This document shows, piece by piece, positions 8,109-17,397 of a stretch of DNA of 64,000 bases. The notes beneath the pieces were generated by a model. That model had not been told where the DNA came from. It saw only the letters and a program-made list of their open reading frames with translations, and ran no database searches. The first letter of the stretch is position 1; each line of letters starts with the position of its first letter. This DNA comes from Betaproteobacteria bacterium (GTDB taxonomy: Bacteria; Pseudomonadota; Gammaproteobacteria; Burkholderiales; Rhodocyclaceae), in NCBI GenBank assembly GCA_009782565.1, contig WRIU01000001.1:186001-250000 (forward strand), written 5' to 3'. A program made the position numbers and the translations under genes.

Positions 8109-8867
8109 ATGATAAAGACATTATCTATCTCTATCGCTTTTGTTCGGAAGAACCCGCATTTGGGGTTATCTGGACTGCTTTTCGTAGTTGGCGTTTTGTC
8201 TTTATTCGCCAATATCCCGGCTCTTGCCGGTGCTCTTTTTGGGGCGGGTGCTTCTTTGCTTGGCGCATGGATTACGGAGACGAATAATCGTCGCTCTAGC
8301 TTGGAGGACAAGGCGAGGCGCGAAATCGAGGCGCGTAGGTTTCTGGCTGCCGAGTTGAACCGGGTTATTGAGAGGGTTTTGTACATACATGAGCGCGCCA
8401 GCGTCAATTTCGTGTGCGCTTGGTCTGATGACGGGATTAAACCCAATGATGTGCAGGAGGACTTTATCCCGTACATGCCTGTTCTGTATCCAAAAGCGCC
8501 GCAGTTCAAGGATTTATCTGGCGACGATGCGATGGCATTGATTCTTTTCTACGACTCTCTTCATGCACTGGATAAAAATGTCAATGATTGGTGGCAACGC
8601 GAAGGGCAGTTACCCGCTAACGTTTTTGGTTACTTTACGTCGCTTGCCAGCACTAGCTTGGCGCTTGCCAAGGATTGTATTGAGCGGTTTGAATTGGAGA
8701 AATTGTTCCCACTGAAGCATGAATCATTGGCTACATTGTCGGCACGTATTGATCGCTCACAAGAAAACCACGCCAAGGCGAGCGAGCACTGCGTAGCAAA
8801 GTTTAATACCCAAAAAAATTCTCTCGCGAAGGCTTATCCAGCTAAAGGTAGACAGGCTAAAGAGTGA
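8109..8867 (+). CDS. unknown protein with N-terminal membrane segments and cytoplasmic helical domain
   Basis: I do not recognise the family. The product has two hydrophobic segments near the N-terminus (LGLSGLLFVVGVLSLFANI and ALAGALFGAGASLLGAWI, about residues 20-57), then a charged helix (NNRRSSLEDKARREIEARRFL) and a roughly 180-residue soluble domain with many hydrophobic helices. The frame is open from a GTG at 8064, but ATG 8109 is preferred because the first 15 codons lie in a sequence repeated imperfectly after the gene (8894-8935). It follows the antitoxin by a short gap, so it may be transposon cargo. Its lower GC content agrees with recent acquisition. Confidence 0.55.
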   Translation: MIKTLSISIAFVRKNPHLGLSGLLFVVGVLSLFANIPALAGALFGAGASLLGAWITETNNRRSSLEDKARREIEARRFLAAELNRVIERVLYIHERASVNFVCAWSDDGIKPNDVQEDFIPYMPVLYPKAPQFKDLSGDDAMALILFYDSLHALDKNVNDWWQREGQLPANVFGYFTSLASTSLALAKDCIERFELEKLFPLKHESLATLSARIDRSQENHAKASEHCVAKFNTQKNSLAKAYPAKGRQAKE

Positions 8868-9198
8868 GTATTGGATGGATGCGCTAGACTCGAAGTGGCC
8901 CCTAGTGACACGACTGTTGGGTCTACCCCTATAGTGCAGGATAATGGTGTTGTGTATTAGACAACCCAAGGATCGCAAGGATCTTTATTTCTAGCACGTC
9001 GAAAAGGTTAGGACGCAGATCAAAAGCAATGTTCCGCCGACGTAGAAACCTGGTGGTGCTCGACCTGCGTAACGAAGAAATCAACTACGCGACACCGCTC
9101 CAGCAGAACCAATATTCATTGAGCCGGGGTTGTGACGGCTTCTTTCTTTTGCGTGGCGAGAAGCAATCCGGTCTCCTCCCGCCACGATTCCTCCGAAA
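8868..9198. other. intergenic stretch without a supported gene
   Basis: It holds an imperfect copy (about 28 of 40 positions by eye) of the sequence at 8064-8105, near 8894-8935, then nothing recognisable. I searched by eye for a Tn3 terminal inverted repeat that would mark the right end of the transposon and found none. The convergent end of the PEP-CTERM gene lies at 9199. Confidence 0.5.
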
Positions 9199-9918
9199 TC
9201 AGGCAGCCCGGCGACGTCTCGCGGCAACGCTGCCCACAATGCCGAGCCCCGCCAACAGCATGGCCCAGGTTTCGGGTTCGGGAATCGGAGCATTAAAGCC
9301 GACAACCTGCCAACCGATGTCGGCCAGCGCGGCGAAGTCGAGTTCGCTGAGTGATCGTACTTCGCCAGGGACGAAACTAGGGAACATGGAGGGGGTGAGT
9401 TCAGAATTCCAGCGGTGGTTATCCCAATGGCTCCCATCAGCGGTTATCGGGACAAATCCTCCATAGACACCGACCGAATATTCGCCGCTGAAATAGGCCC
9501 CACCGTCAATCAGCAGTTTATTCCAAGGGTCGAACCCATTGATAATGCCAAATACATGCCCTAGCTCGTGCAAGGTTATCGAGTAAAGATCATAGTTACT
9601 GAAACCTGATTTTCCCGCATTGAAGCTGATGCTTCCGCCAGTTATGTTTGTTACCGATATGTCCGTACCAACGACCCACTGCCAATTTGGCCCCCCGATC
9701 GCCAGAATGTTATCTGACATAGTCTCTGTGGAAAGCGCTATATTGATGGTCATATCATTCTCAATGCGTTCCTCGTACTGCGATGCTGCCCAATTAAGTA
9801 TTCCAAGCTGCTCGGTTCCGAAGAACGAGTTGTCTTCATACCCTGTAAAATTGATGGTCAGGGCTAACGCGGGTGACGCGCCGACGGTGCAGATCAGAGC
9901 GAGGAAGGTCTTCTTCAT
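9199..9918 (-). CDS. PEP-CTERM anchored putative metalloprotease
   Basis: A 239-residue exported protein. The start MKKTFLALICTVGASPALAL at 9918 gives a clean signal peptide; the frame extends further upstream without support. A zinc-binding HExGH motif lies in TLHELGHVFGIING, as in metzincin-like proteases. The C-terminus is a classic PEP-CTERM sorting signal: PIPEPETWAMLLAGLGIVG followed by an Arg-rich tail, the target of the exosortase/EPS system in Gram-negative bacteria. Surface or biofilm-matrix protease activity is inferred. No exosortase gene is in the window, so it must lie elsewhere if the signal is used. It is likely monocistronic. Confidence 0.85.
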   Translation of the reverse strand: MKKTFLALICTVGASPALALTINFTGYEDNSFFGTEQLGILNWAASQYEERIENDMTINIALSTETMSDNILAIGGPNWQWVVGTDISVTNITGGSISFNAGKSGFSNYDLYSITLHELGHVFGIINGFDPWNKLLIDGGAYFSGEYSVGVYGGFVPITADGSHWDNHRWNSELTPSMFPSFVPGEVRSLSELDFAALADIGWQVVGFNAPIPEPETWAMLLAGLGIVGSVAARRRRAA

Positions 9919-10120
9919 GATTTTAGTCTCCGGATTTGAATCAAAAACGGACAATGCGCCTGGAAAGAGGGCATCGTCACGATCAGCATACACCATTATG
10001 TTATCAAAAGCGCATCAATATCTGCAAGATAATTATTTGACCTGATTTTTTATTGTATTCTAACTTATTCAATTAGCATTTTTATTACATCTATATGGTG
10101 TGATAAGGTGCTTATTCTTC

Positions 10121-13100
10121 TCAGGGGAAAGGTTCTGGCTGGCGCACTTCCTCCAGCAGCCTTTTGACCCCTTCCACCCGTTGCCGTAGTTCAGGAAAAT
10201 CCGCCTGACGGATGAGCTTGTCCGGCCCGGACATGCGGGTATGTTTGTTTTGCTGGACGAGAAGAATCACTTTCACGGGGTCGATGGAGGCGTTTTTCCC
10301 AAACTGGATGGCAATTTGCTTGGGGGAGGCATCGAGTTTGAGGATGTCCCAGGGACGCAGGATCTGGCGCAGGCGATGGGTTTCGATCAGGGCTTGCGTT
10401 TGCGGGGGGAGCGCGCCGAAGCGGTCGACGAGTTCTTCGCGCAGGATGATGAGTTCGTCCTCTGTGTCGCAGTTGGCGAGCCGCTTGTAGAGCGTGAGGC
10501 GTTCCTGTACGTCGGGGCAGTAGTCGGCAGGCAGGAGCGCCGGGGTGTGGAGGTTGATTTCGGAGACGGCTTCGAGCGGGCCTTCGATGCTGGGTTCCTG
10601 GCCGGATTGCAGGGCGCGCACGGCGCGCTTGAGCATTTCGCTGTAAAGGGAAAAACCGACCTGGGCGATTTCCCCGGATTGCTGGTCGCCGAGGACTTCG
10701 CCCGCGCCCCGGATTTCGAGGTCGTGCATGGCAAGGTAGAAGCCGGAGCCGAGTTCTTCCATCATGGAGATGGCTTCGAGGCGCTTCCTGGCTTGCGGGG
10801 TGGGTTTGGCGTCTGGGTCGGTGAGGAGGTAGGCGTAGGCTTGGTGGTGGCTGCGCCCGACCCGGCCACGGAGTTGATGCAGTTGCGCCAGGCCGAAACG
10901 GTCGGCACGGTTGATGACGATGGTGTTGGCGGTGGGGATGTCGATGCCGGTCTCGATGATGGTGGTGCAGAGCAGGAGATTGGCGCGTTGCTGGGTGAAA
11001 TCGCGCATGACACGTTCGAGTTCCCGTTCGGGCAGTTGCCCGTGGCCGACGACGATGCGCGCTTCGGGGAGGAGTTTTTCCAGTTCGAGCCGCATGTTTT
11101 CGATGGTGTCGACTTCGTTGTGCAGGAAATACACTTGTCCGCCACGTTTGAATTCGCGCAGGACGGCTTCCCGTACGATGCCCTTGTTCATGTTCTGAAC
11201 GAAGGTTTTGACGGCCAGCCGTTTCTGGGGGGCGGTGGCGATGACGGAGAATTCGCGCAGCCCTTCCATCGCCATGCCCAGGGTGCGGGGGATGGGGGTA
11301 GCGGTGAGGGTGAGGATGTCGACTTCGCTACGTAGTTGCTTGAGGATTTCTTTCTGACGCACGCCGAAGCGGTGCTCCTCGTCGACGACGACCAGCCCCA
11401 GGCGCTTGAAGCGGACATCTTTTTGCAGCAGGCGGTGGGTTCCAATGATGATGTCGATTTTGCCCTCGGCTAACTGAGCGAGCGCCAGGGTTTGTTCTTT
11501 CGGGGATTTGAAGCGCGAAAGTTCGGCAATCCTGATGGGCCAGTCGGCGTAACGGTCGGCGAAGGTCTGGCAGTGCTGTTCGGCCAGCAGCGTGGTGGGG
11601 CAGAGGACGGCGACCTGATAGCCGTCCTGGACAGCGACGAAGGCGGCGCGCAGAGCTACTTCGGTTTTGCCGAAGCCCACGTCGCCACAGACGAGGCGAT
11701 CCATCGGGCGGCCTGATTTCATGTCGGCGACCACAGCGTCGATGGCGCTTTGCTGGTCGGGGGTGGTCTCGAAGCCGAAGCCCTCGGCGAAGGCGTCCAG
11801 ATCGTGGGCGTTGAAGTCGAAGCGCACACCGGGGCGCGCGGCTCGGGCGGCGTAGAGGGCGAGCAGTTCGGCGGCGGTGTCGCGCGCCTGCATGGCGGCT
11901 TTTTTGCGCGCTTTTTCCCATTGCCCGGAGCCGAGCCGGTGCAAGCCGACGGATTCGGGGTCGATCCCTGCGTAGCGGGTGATGACGTGCAGTTGGGAGA
12001 CGGGTACGTAGAGTTTGTCGCCGCCGTCGTATTCGAGGTGCAGAAATTCGGCTTCGCCTTCTCCCAGACTCATGTGCACAAGACCGAGGTAGCGGCCAAT
12101 GCCATGGGAAGCGTGCACGACCGGGTCGTTGATCTTGAGTTCGGAGAGGTCGCGCAGCCATCCTTCCATCGTCGCGGCCTTACGCGCGTCGCGTCGGCCA
12201 CGGGGGCGGGCGGCGGTGTAAAGCTCGGTTTCGGTGAGAACAGCCAGTTTTGCTTCCGGCAGGATGAAACCGGCGGCAAGCGGGGCGGTGGCAATGGCGA
12301 AGTTTATGGCGCCGTTCTCGGAAAAATCGGCAAAATCGGCGCAAATCTGAGGAGTTTCGCCATATTCGGCGAAGAATTCGAGCATGGTTTCGCGCCGGCC
12401 CGGCGATTCGGCCAGGAGCAGCACACGCCCATCGAATCCGGCGCGGAAGCTCTTGAAGAGGTTCAGGGGGTCGGCAGCCTTGCGGTCGACGGCAAGCCGG
12501 GGCAGGGGGAGGGCAGCGGCGCGGCCAGTGTCGATGTCGGCTTCGTTTTTGATTTCATTGATGATTAGCCGGGGATGGCCATGAAGCGCGCCGAAGAAGT
12601 CTTCTTCTTTCAGGAAAAGCGCCTCGGGCGCGAGAACCGGGCGGGCACGGTCGCCGCGCAGCATGTGGTGGCGTGAGCGGGTATCGCGCCAGAAACCGGC
12701 AATGGCTTCAGGCACGTCGTGGTGCAGGAGCACGGGGGAGGCGGGCGGCAGGTAGTCGAAGAGCGTGGCGGTCTCTTCAAAGAAAAGCGGCAGGTAATAC
12801 TCAATGCCTGTCGGGGCGATGCCGTTTGAGACGTCCTTGTAGAGAGGCGAACGGCTTGGGTCGCCCTCGAAGGCTTCGCGGAAACGGCCCCGGAACCGGG
12901 TACGCCCGTCTTCATCGAACGGGAATTCGTGCGCGGGCAGCAAGCGTATTTCTTTGACCGGATAGACAGTGCGCTGGGTATCGGGATCGAAGGTCTTGAT
13001 GCTTTCGATGCGTTCGTCGAACAGGTCGATCCGTAGCGGTAGCGCCGCGCCCATCGGGTAGAGGTCGACCAGCCCGCCGCGTACCGCGAATTCGCCGGGG

Positions 13101-13618
13101 CTGACGACCTGAGTGACGCAGTGATAACCGGCCAGTGCCAGTTGCGCGCGCAACTGCCCCACTTGAAGCGCCTCGCCCTGCTTGAGAAAGAAGGTGTAAG
13201 CGGCGAGAAAGGCGGGCGGGGCCATGCGGTAGAGCGCGGTACTGGCGGGGACGAGCAGCACGTCGGCCTCATTCCGGCTGATAGCGTAGAGCGTGGAAAG
13301 CCGCTCGGAGATCAAGTCCTGGTGCGGCGAAAAACTGTCGTAAGGCAGCGTCTCCCAGTCGGGCAGGAGGCGCACGTCGAGGCGCGGCGCGAACCAGGCG
13401 ATTTCATCTACGAGTTGTTGTGCCCTGACGGGTTGCGCGGTGATGACCGTTAGCATTTGACCGCGTGCAGCCAGCGTGGCGATAGCCAGCGCGTCACCGG
13501 CCCCCGCCAGTTCCGGCAGGTCGAACCGCGCGCCGGGCTTTGGAAGGCTCAGGTTCGAGATTGCGGGCAGGAGGGTTTCTGTGCCGGGTGAAGCGGGCAT
13601 TGCGGTGAGGCGATTCAA
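10121..13618 (-). CDS. mfd: transcription-repair coupling factor Mfd
   Basis: Mfd (1165 residues, normal length) displaces RNA polymerase stalled at lesions and recruits UvrA. The UvrB-homology domain occupies the N-terminal third. The RNA polymerase-interacting domain begins near residue 490 (DPVVHASHGIGRYLGL). The helicase has GDVGFGKTEVALRAAF (Walker A), VVDEEHRFGV (DEEH box), LTATPIPRTLGMA and the RecG-like TRG region (RGRVGRSHHQAYAYLL). The TRCF C-terminal domain ends the protein. It stands alone on the minus strand, divergent from the DUF3334 gene. Its functional partner uvrC is 8 kb away and is not co-transcribed. Confidence 0.97.
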   Translation of the reverse strand: MNRLTAMPASPGTETLLPAISNLSLPKPGARFDLPELAGAGDALAIATLAARGQMLTVITAQPVRAQQLVDEIAWFAPRLDVRLLPDWETLPYDSFSPHQDLISERLSTLYAISRNEADVLLVPASTALYRMAPPAFLAAYTFFLKQGEALQVGQLRAQLALAGYHCVTQVVSPGEFAVRGGLVDLYPMGAALPLRIDLFDERIESIKTFDPDTQRTVYPVKEIRLLPAHEFPFDEDGRTRFRGRFREAFEGDPSRSPLYKDVSNGIAPTGIEYYLPLFFEETATLFDYLPPASPVLLHHDVPEAIAGFWRDTRSRHHMLRGDRARPVLAPEALFLKEEDFFGALHGHPRLIINEIKNEADIDTGRAAALPLPRLAVDRKAADPLNLFKSFRAGFDGRVLLLAESPGRRETMLEFFAEYGETPQICADFADFSENGAINFAIATAPLAAGFILPEAKLAVLTETELYTAARPRGRRDARKAATMEGWLRDLSELKINDPVVHASHGIGRYLGLVHMSLGEGEAEFLHLEYDGGDKLYVPVSQLHVITRYAGIDPESVGLHRLGSGQWEKARKKAAMQARDTAAELLALYAARAARPGVRFDFNAHDLDAFAEGFGFETTPDQQSAIDAVVADMKSGRPMDRLVCGDVGFGKTEVALRAAFVAVQDGYQVAVLCPTTLLAEQHCQTFADRYADWPIRIAELSRFKSPKEQTLALAQLAEGKIDIIIGTHRLLQKDVRFKRLGLVVVDEEHRFGVRQKEILKQLRSEVDILTLTATPIPRTLGMAMEGLREFSVIATAPQKRLAVKTFVQNMNKGIVREAVLREFKRGGQVYFLHNEVDTIENMRLELEKLLPEARIVVGHGQLPERELERVMRDFTQQRANLLLCTTIIETGIDIPTANTIVINRADRFGLAQLHQLRGRVGRSHHQAYAYLLTDPDAKPTPQARKRLEAISMMEELGSGFYLAMHDLEIRGAGEVLGDQQSGEIAQVGFSLYSEMLKRAVRALQSGQEPSIEGPLEAVSEINLHTPALLPADYCPDVQERLTLYKRLANCDTEDELIILREELVDRFGALPPQTQALIETHRLRQILRPWDILKLDASPKQIAIQFGKNASIDPVKVILLVQQNKHTRMSGPDKLIRQADFPELRQRVEGVKRLLEEVRQPEPFP

Positions 13619-13745
13619 AGGGAAGAGCGCAATTATAGGGGATTGGCAGCGGGTTCCCCGGAAGCCGTGTGAAATCCTCCCGTATTGTGGAAATTCGCAG
13701 ATGCTATAAACAGAACATACATTTCTTTCATCGGATGACGGAAAT

Positions 13746-14414
13746 ATGAGAGAGAACGATTATCCGGTCGTGTGCGGGGCAGATGATATTTTGCGGTCGC
13801 TCTGTGATTCCGTCGTCAAGGTACTGCATCTGGCAACTACATGCAGGCTTAACTATTCCGGGATGGTTCAGCAAATTTCCCGCACATGCCTGAAACCGGA
13901 CATCGGCTGCTTCGTGTTGTTCGATGGCGGTTTTTCCGGCCTGGTGGTCACGAATTTTTCAGCGGCTTCGGCAATGGAGCTGTATGAACGCTACATGCTC
14001 AACATGGGCATGTCGAAAGAGGGGCTGGCGAGCGCTTATACCGCCGATGAAGTGGGCAACGTCATGGGCGAATTGATGAACCAGATCGTCGGGGACTTTA
14101 CCGGCAAGATTTCTAGGGAATTGCAAACCCATATCACCCAGAATCAGCCCAAGATGCTGGCGCTCACCAAGCAGGTTGTGCTTTCGGTGGACACCCATCT
14201 CGATCAGCCACAGGTGCGGAGGGTTACTTTTCGTACCGAACGAGGCAATGTCTTCTATCTCGAAATGGCGATTGATCGCACCGAATTTATTAAGTTGAAG
14301 GATTTCGAGGCAGAGGAAATCGATCCAGACGCACTGCTCGATCAGATTCGGGACGGCATGAACGCCATTACGGCCAGTACGGAGAACGAGTTGTTGGAAT
14401 CGCTCGGTATGTGA
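13746..14414 (+). CDS. DUF3334 / CheX-like protein
   Basis: A 222-residue soluble protein similar to DUF3334. The segment DEVGNVMGELMNQIVGDFTG (about residues 99-118) has the ExxNxxxG pattern found at the active site of CheC/CheX chemotaxis phosphatases, and MLALTKQVVLSVDTHL with VFYLEMAID fits the rest of the CheX-like fold. A role in dephosphorylating a CheY-type response regulator is an inference; no che genes are adjacent. pepD follows after 97 bp on the same strand, with no obvious functional link. Confidence 0.65.
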   Translation: MRENDYPVVCGADDILRSLCDSVVKVLHLATTCRLNYSGMVQQISRTCLKPDIGCFVLFDGGFSGLVVTNFSAASAMELYERYMLNMGMSKEGLASAYTADEVGNVMGELMNQIVGDFTGKISRELQTHITQNQPKMLALTKQVVLSVDTHLDQPQVRRVTFRTERGNVFYLEMAIDRTEFIKLKDFEAEEIDPDALLDQIRDGMNAITASTENELLESLGM

Positions 14415-14511
14415 CGCGACGTTTGGCTCCGATACCGCTATCATCCGAAAGTTCTATTCCGGTGTGCTCACCTGGAGTGCGTGAGAATTTTTCCTTTGAA
14501 GTGAAGTCATC

Positions 14512-15987
14512 ATGAGCGATTTATCCAGCTTGCGGCCATCTGCGGTCTGGCGTCATTTTTTCAACCTTTGCCGGATTCCGCGCGCTTCGGGTCAGGAGGC
14601 CGCAGTCAGTGATGCCCTGTCGAAATGGGCCTCTGAGCGCGGCTTGCGTGTGAGGAGCGACAGCCGTGGCAACCTCATCCTGGGCAAGGCCGCAACAAAG
14701 GGCTATGAAAACCGGCCTGGCGTGGTGTTGCAGGGGCATCTGGACATGGTGTGCCAGAAGCACGGCGGCAGCCAGCACGATTTCGCGCGTGACCCGATTT
14801 GCCCCGTGTTGAGCGACGGTTGGGTGACGGCGCACGATACGACGCTCGGAGCCGATAACGGGATTGGGGTTGCGCTGGCGTTGGCGGTGCTGGAGGCCGA
14901 CGATCTCGCACACCCTGCGCTGGAAGTCTTGCTGACCGTGGATGAGGAAGCGGGCATGCACGGCGCGCTGGCTCTTGAGCGGGACGCTGTGAAGGGTCGT
15001 TTGCTGATCAATCTCGATACCGAGGAATGGGGCGAGATTTATATCGGCTGTGCCGGAAGCGTCGACGTGGTTGTCGACACCTCCCTGCCTATGGAAACGG
15101 CTCCGGCAGGTTTACAGGCCGTCGGTTTGCGGCTTACCGGCCTGACCGGGGGGCATTCGGGCATCGACATTCATCGTCGGCGCGGTAACGCGGTCAAGCT
15201 GCTTGCACAATTTCTGAAAGAACTGGCTGAAAGGGGTTTCGATTTCCGGCTTGCGTCGATGAGGGGCGGTACGGCTCATAACGCTATCCCGCGCGAGGCT
15301 GAAGCCATACTTTGGGTAGAGGATGCTTCCTGTCTGCGGGCAGAAGCCGAGGGTTTCGTGGCGGGGCAGCGGAGCCAACTGAATGATGAAGAGTCCGGAG
15401 TCCGTATTGACTTCGAGCTTGTTCCAACGCAGGGCGCGGCCAATGTTCTGACCGGCGAGGTGGCGCACGAAATCCTGACCCTGCTGTGCGATTTGCCCTA
15501 TGGCGTACGCAAGATGAGCGAACGGATACCTGGCGTAGTCGAGACTTCCAACAACATCGGGGAATTGAGGCTGGAAGAAGGGCGGCTGTACGTCAATATG
15601 ATGGTGCGTTCGTTAGACGAACACAGCATCCATACCTTGTCCGACGAAATTGTCGCGCGCCTCGCTGCATCAGGAATAGAGGGCATCCATATCACGGGAG
15701 CCGGGCCGGTGTGGCATCCGAACCCCGAATCGAAACTGCTTGCGTTGGCGCGGGACGTTTACCGACAAACTTTTGACAGCGAAGCGAACATCCAGATGAT
15801 TCACGCCGGACTGGAATGCGGAATCTTCGGCTGGCTGTGGCCGGATATGGATATGATTTCCTTCGGCCCTACGATCCACGGCGCGCATGCGCCCAATGAA
15901 CGGGTCGAGGTGGCAAGCGTGGAACACGCCTGGCAACTGCTGGTCGGGATATTGGCAGCAATTCCCGGGAGAGAACCCGAGAGTTAA
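14512..15987 (+). CDS. pepD: aminoacyl-histidine dipeptidase (peptidase D)
   Basis: Cytoplasmic M20C zinc peptidase that cleaves Xaa-His and other dipeptides. The 491-residue length is normal. Metal ligands and catalytic residues are visible in VVLQGHLDMVCQKH (His and catalytic Asp), DTTLGADNGIGVALALAVLE (bridging Asp), LTVDEEAGMHGA (catalytic Glu-Glu pair) and LLINLDTEEWGEI (Asp). The lid domain begins with the LTGLTGGHSGIDIHRRRGNA segment. The C-terminal metal-binding His lies in the final third (PTIHGAHAPNERV). ATG 14512 has an acceptable upstream purine stretch. Probably monocistronic. Confidence 0.94.
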   Translation: MSDLSSLRPSAVWRHFFNLCRIPRASGQEAAVSDALSKWASERGLRVRSDSRGNLILGKAATKGYENRPGVVLQGHLDMVCQKHGGSQHDFARDPICPVLSDGWVTAHDTTLGADNGIGVALALAVLEADDLAHPALEVLLTVDEEAGMHGALALERDAVKGRLLINLDTEEWGEIYIGCAGSVDVVVDTSLPMETAPAGLQAVGLRLTGLTGGHSGIDIHRRRGNAVKLLAQFLKELAERGFDFRLASMRGGTAHNAIPREAEAILWVEDASCLRAEAEGFVAGQRSQLNDEESGVRIDFELVPTQGAANVLTGEVAHEILTLLCDLPYGVRKMSERIPGVVETSNNIGELRLEEGRLYVNMMVRSLDEHSIHTLSDEIVARLAASGIEGIHITGAGPVWHPNPESKLLALARDVYRQTFDSEANIQMIHAGLECGIFGWLWPDMDMISFGPTIHGAHAPNERVEVASVEHAWQLLVGILAAIPGREPES

Positions 15988-16050
15988 ACTGCCATATCCC
16001 GCTTCGCGGCCTCTGGAAATTTTTGCAGCATCTACTGCAGCGTGAGGGTT

Positions 16051-16338
16051 TCATGCTGTCATGGGAACGGGTAAGTTTGACCGCAGCCATTCACGCAGGA
16101 TAGCGTTGAAATAGGCTTCCCAATCTTCGCCTGTCGCGTGCAGGGCGTCCAGTATGTCGGTGTCCAGGGAAAGCGCAATGTGCTTTGCCGATGGTCTCTC
16201 TTTGCAGGTACATCCATGCAGGGTGGTGCATAAACTAGCTTCGGAGCGCGTGGAGGCGATGGAGCCGGAATCGTGCATCATGGTAGTAAACTCCGTCAGA
16301 GTAAGCAAGGCGGAATGCTTAAAGCATATCTCGCTCAT
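16051..16338 (-). CDS. orphan BrnA/DUF4415-like antitoxin-type protein
   Basis: A 95-residue product whose last 45 residues (SAKHIALSLDTDILDALHAT, then GEDWEAYFNAILREWLRSN) follow the pattern of BrnA and DUF4415 ribbon-helix-helix antitoxins: a beta-strand with alternating residues, then a helix-turn-helix ending in ILREWL. The N-terminal half is unusual, with five cysteines within about 40 residues. No BrnT-like toxin lies next to it on either side. It could be a solitary regulator or the survivor of a broken pair. The start is uncertain. The 264-bp AT-rich region upstream (16339-16602) presumably contains its promoter. Confidence 0.5.
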   Translation of the reverse strand: MSEICFKHSALLTLTEFTTMMHDSGSIASTRSEASLCTTLHGCTCKERPSAKHIALSLDTDILDALHATGEDWEAYFNAILREWLRSNLPVPMTA

Positions 16339-16602
16339 TTTGTTTTCTCATGAAAACTGAAAACACACTTACCCAGCAAAAATCGCGCCAGATTTTATGT
16401 TATTGATTATTTTAATATATTTAGTTTGCGAACGAGAGCAATGTAAAAAGTACCGACATTTTATGGGATGACCATGAAATTTGTTAATACATATTTAATT
16501 TACTATTTGATCTATAAAGAATTGACAAATAATGATATAAGCATGTCATGATATGCCAGTTATAAACAAAATTTCTATGGTATTTTTCATGAAAAATGTC
16601 AG

Positions 16603-17397
16603 TCATGGATACATGAATTGCCGTACCAGGACGAGTTCCCCGGAAAAACGCATCGGCACAGTGAATTCCTGTCGTTTTTCGTGCGGCGAGTTTTCGTTGG
16701 TGGTGATGGCCAGATGAGCAGTGGTCAGGCTGTCGCTGCCGCCGCCACCATAGAAATTGATGTAGATCTGATACAGCCCTTTTTCCGGCGCGGGCGAGGC
16801 AAAAATCTCCGGGCCATAGCCATCCGTAACGTCTATGTCGATTGCGCCGCCATTGACGACCCGTTGCCCATACCAGGCGTGTTGGCCGCTTGGCGTGATC
16901 ACATGCAGGTCGAGGTCGGTTCTGTCGGTATCCCAACTGAGCACGACGCGCAGCCTTGATACGGGCTGCCCGTTTGAGCTCTGATGAAACTGGACGCGCG
17001 AGCGCTCTTCGCCCGAGACGATTTCGACACTGTTGGAACCTGCGCCGAAACTGTAAGGCCGCGCGAATGCGCCACCCTCATCGAGCCGTACCGGCATGGC
17101 ATTCCCGTTGACGACGAGAGTCGCAGTATTGGGTTGTTTTCCGCGCGCGCGGATACGCCCGCGAATTTGGGCGGAGAGCGGCGTATCGGCGTCGATGTTG
17201 GGCCTCACGGCCGGATACTGCACCGTTTGGGTAAAAGGCGTGTCGGGGTCGCCCAAGCGCCAGCCAGCAATGGGCGCGTCCAGTTCGGCAAAAGCCAGGA
17301 CAGACAACAGCACAAGGGTCAATGCCGGAACGAACCGCACCACGCTTCGGCAGAGAGTGTTGGCATGGGTCACGTTCGCGTTCACATTCGTATTCAT
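16603..17397 (-). CDS. yfaP: YfaP-like periplasmic DUF2135 protein
   Basis: A 264-residue exported protein with a signal peptide in the first 38 residues (VPALTLVLLSVLAFA). The C-terminal DUF2135 domain includes VLSWDTDRTDLDLHVITPSG, AWYGQRV and DVTDGYGPEIFASPAPEKG, giving a beta-sandwich with an Asp-rich DxDLHV motif. It is the last gene of the yfaATSQP cluster and overlaps yfaQ by 4 bp. In Enterobacteria and Pseudomonas (mag cluster) this set accompanies a periplasmic macroglobulin; the precise role of YfaP is unknown. Confidence 0.85.
   Translation of the reverse strand: MNTNVNANVTHANTLCRSVVRFVPALTLVLLSVLAFAELDAPIAGWRLGDPDTPFTQTVQYPAVRPNIDADTPLSAQIRGRIRARGKQPNTATLVVNGNAMPVRLDEGGAFARPYSFGAGSNSVEIVSGEERSRVQFHQSSNGQPVSRLRVVLSWDTDRTDLDLHVITPSGQHAWYGQRVVNGGAIDIDVTDGYGPEIFASPAPEKGLYQIYINFYGGGGSDSLTTAHLAITTNENSPHEKRQEFTVPMRFSGELVLVRQFMYP

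Noticed and set aside
9029-9466. Plus-strand open frame of 145 codons
   Set aside because: It runs antisense to the PEP-CTERM gene, which has a signal peptide, zinc motif and sorting signal; the plus-strand product has no recognisable features.
10241-11335. Long open frame antisense to mfd
   Set aside because: A shadow of the GC-rich codon bias of mfd; the product is low-complexity and resembles no protein.
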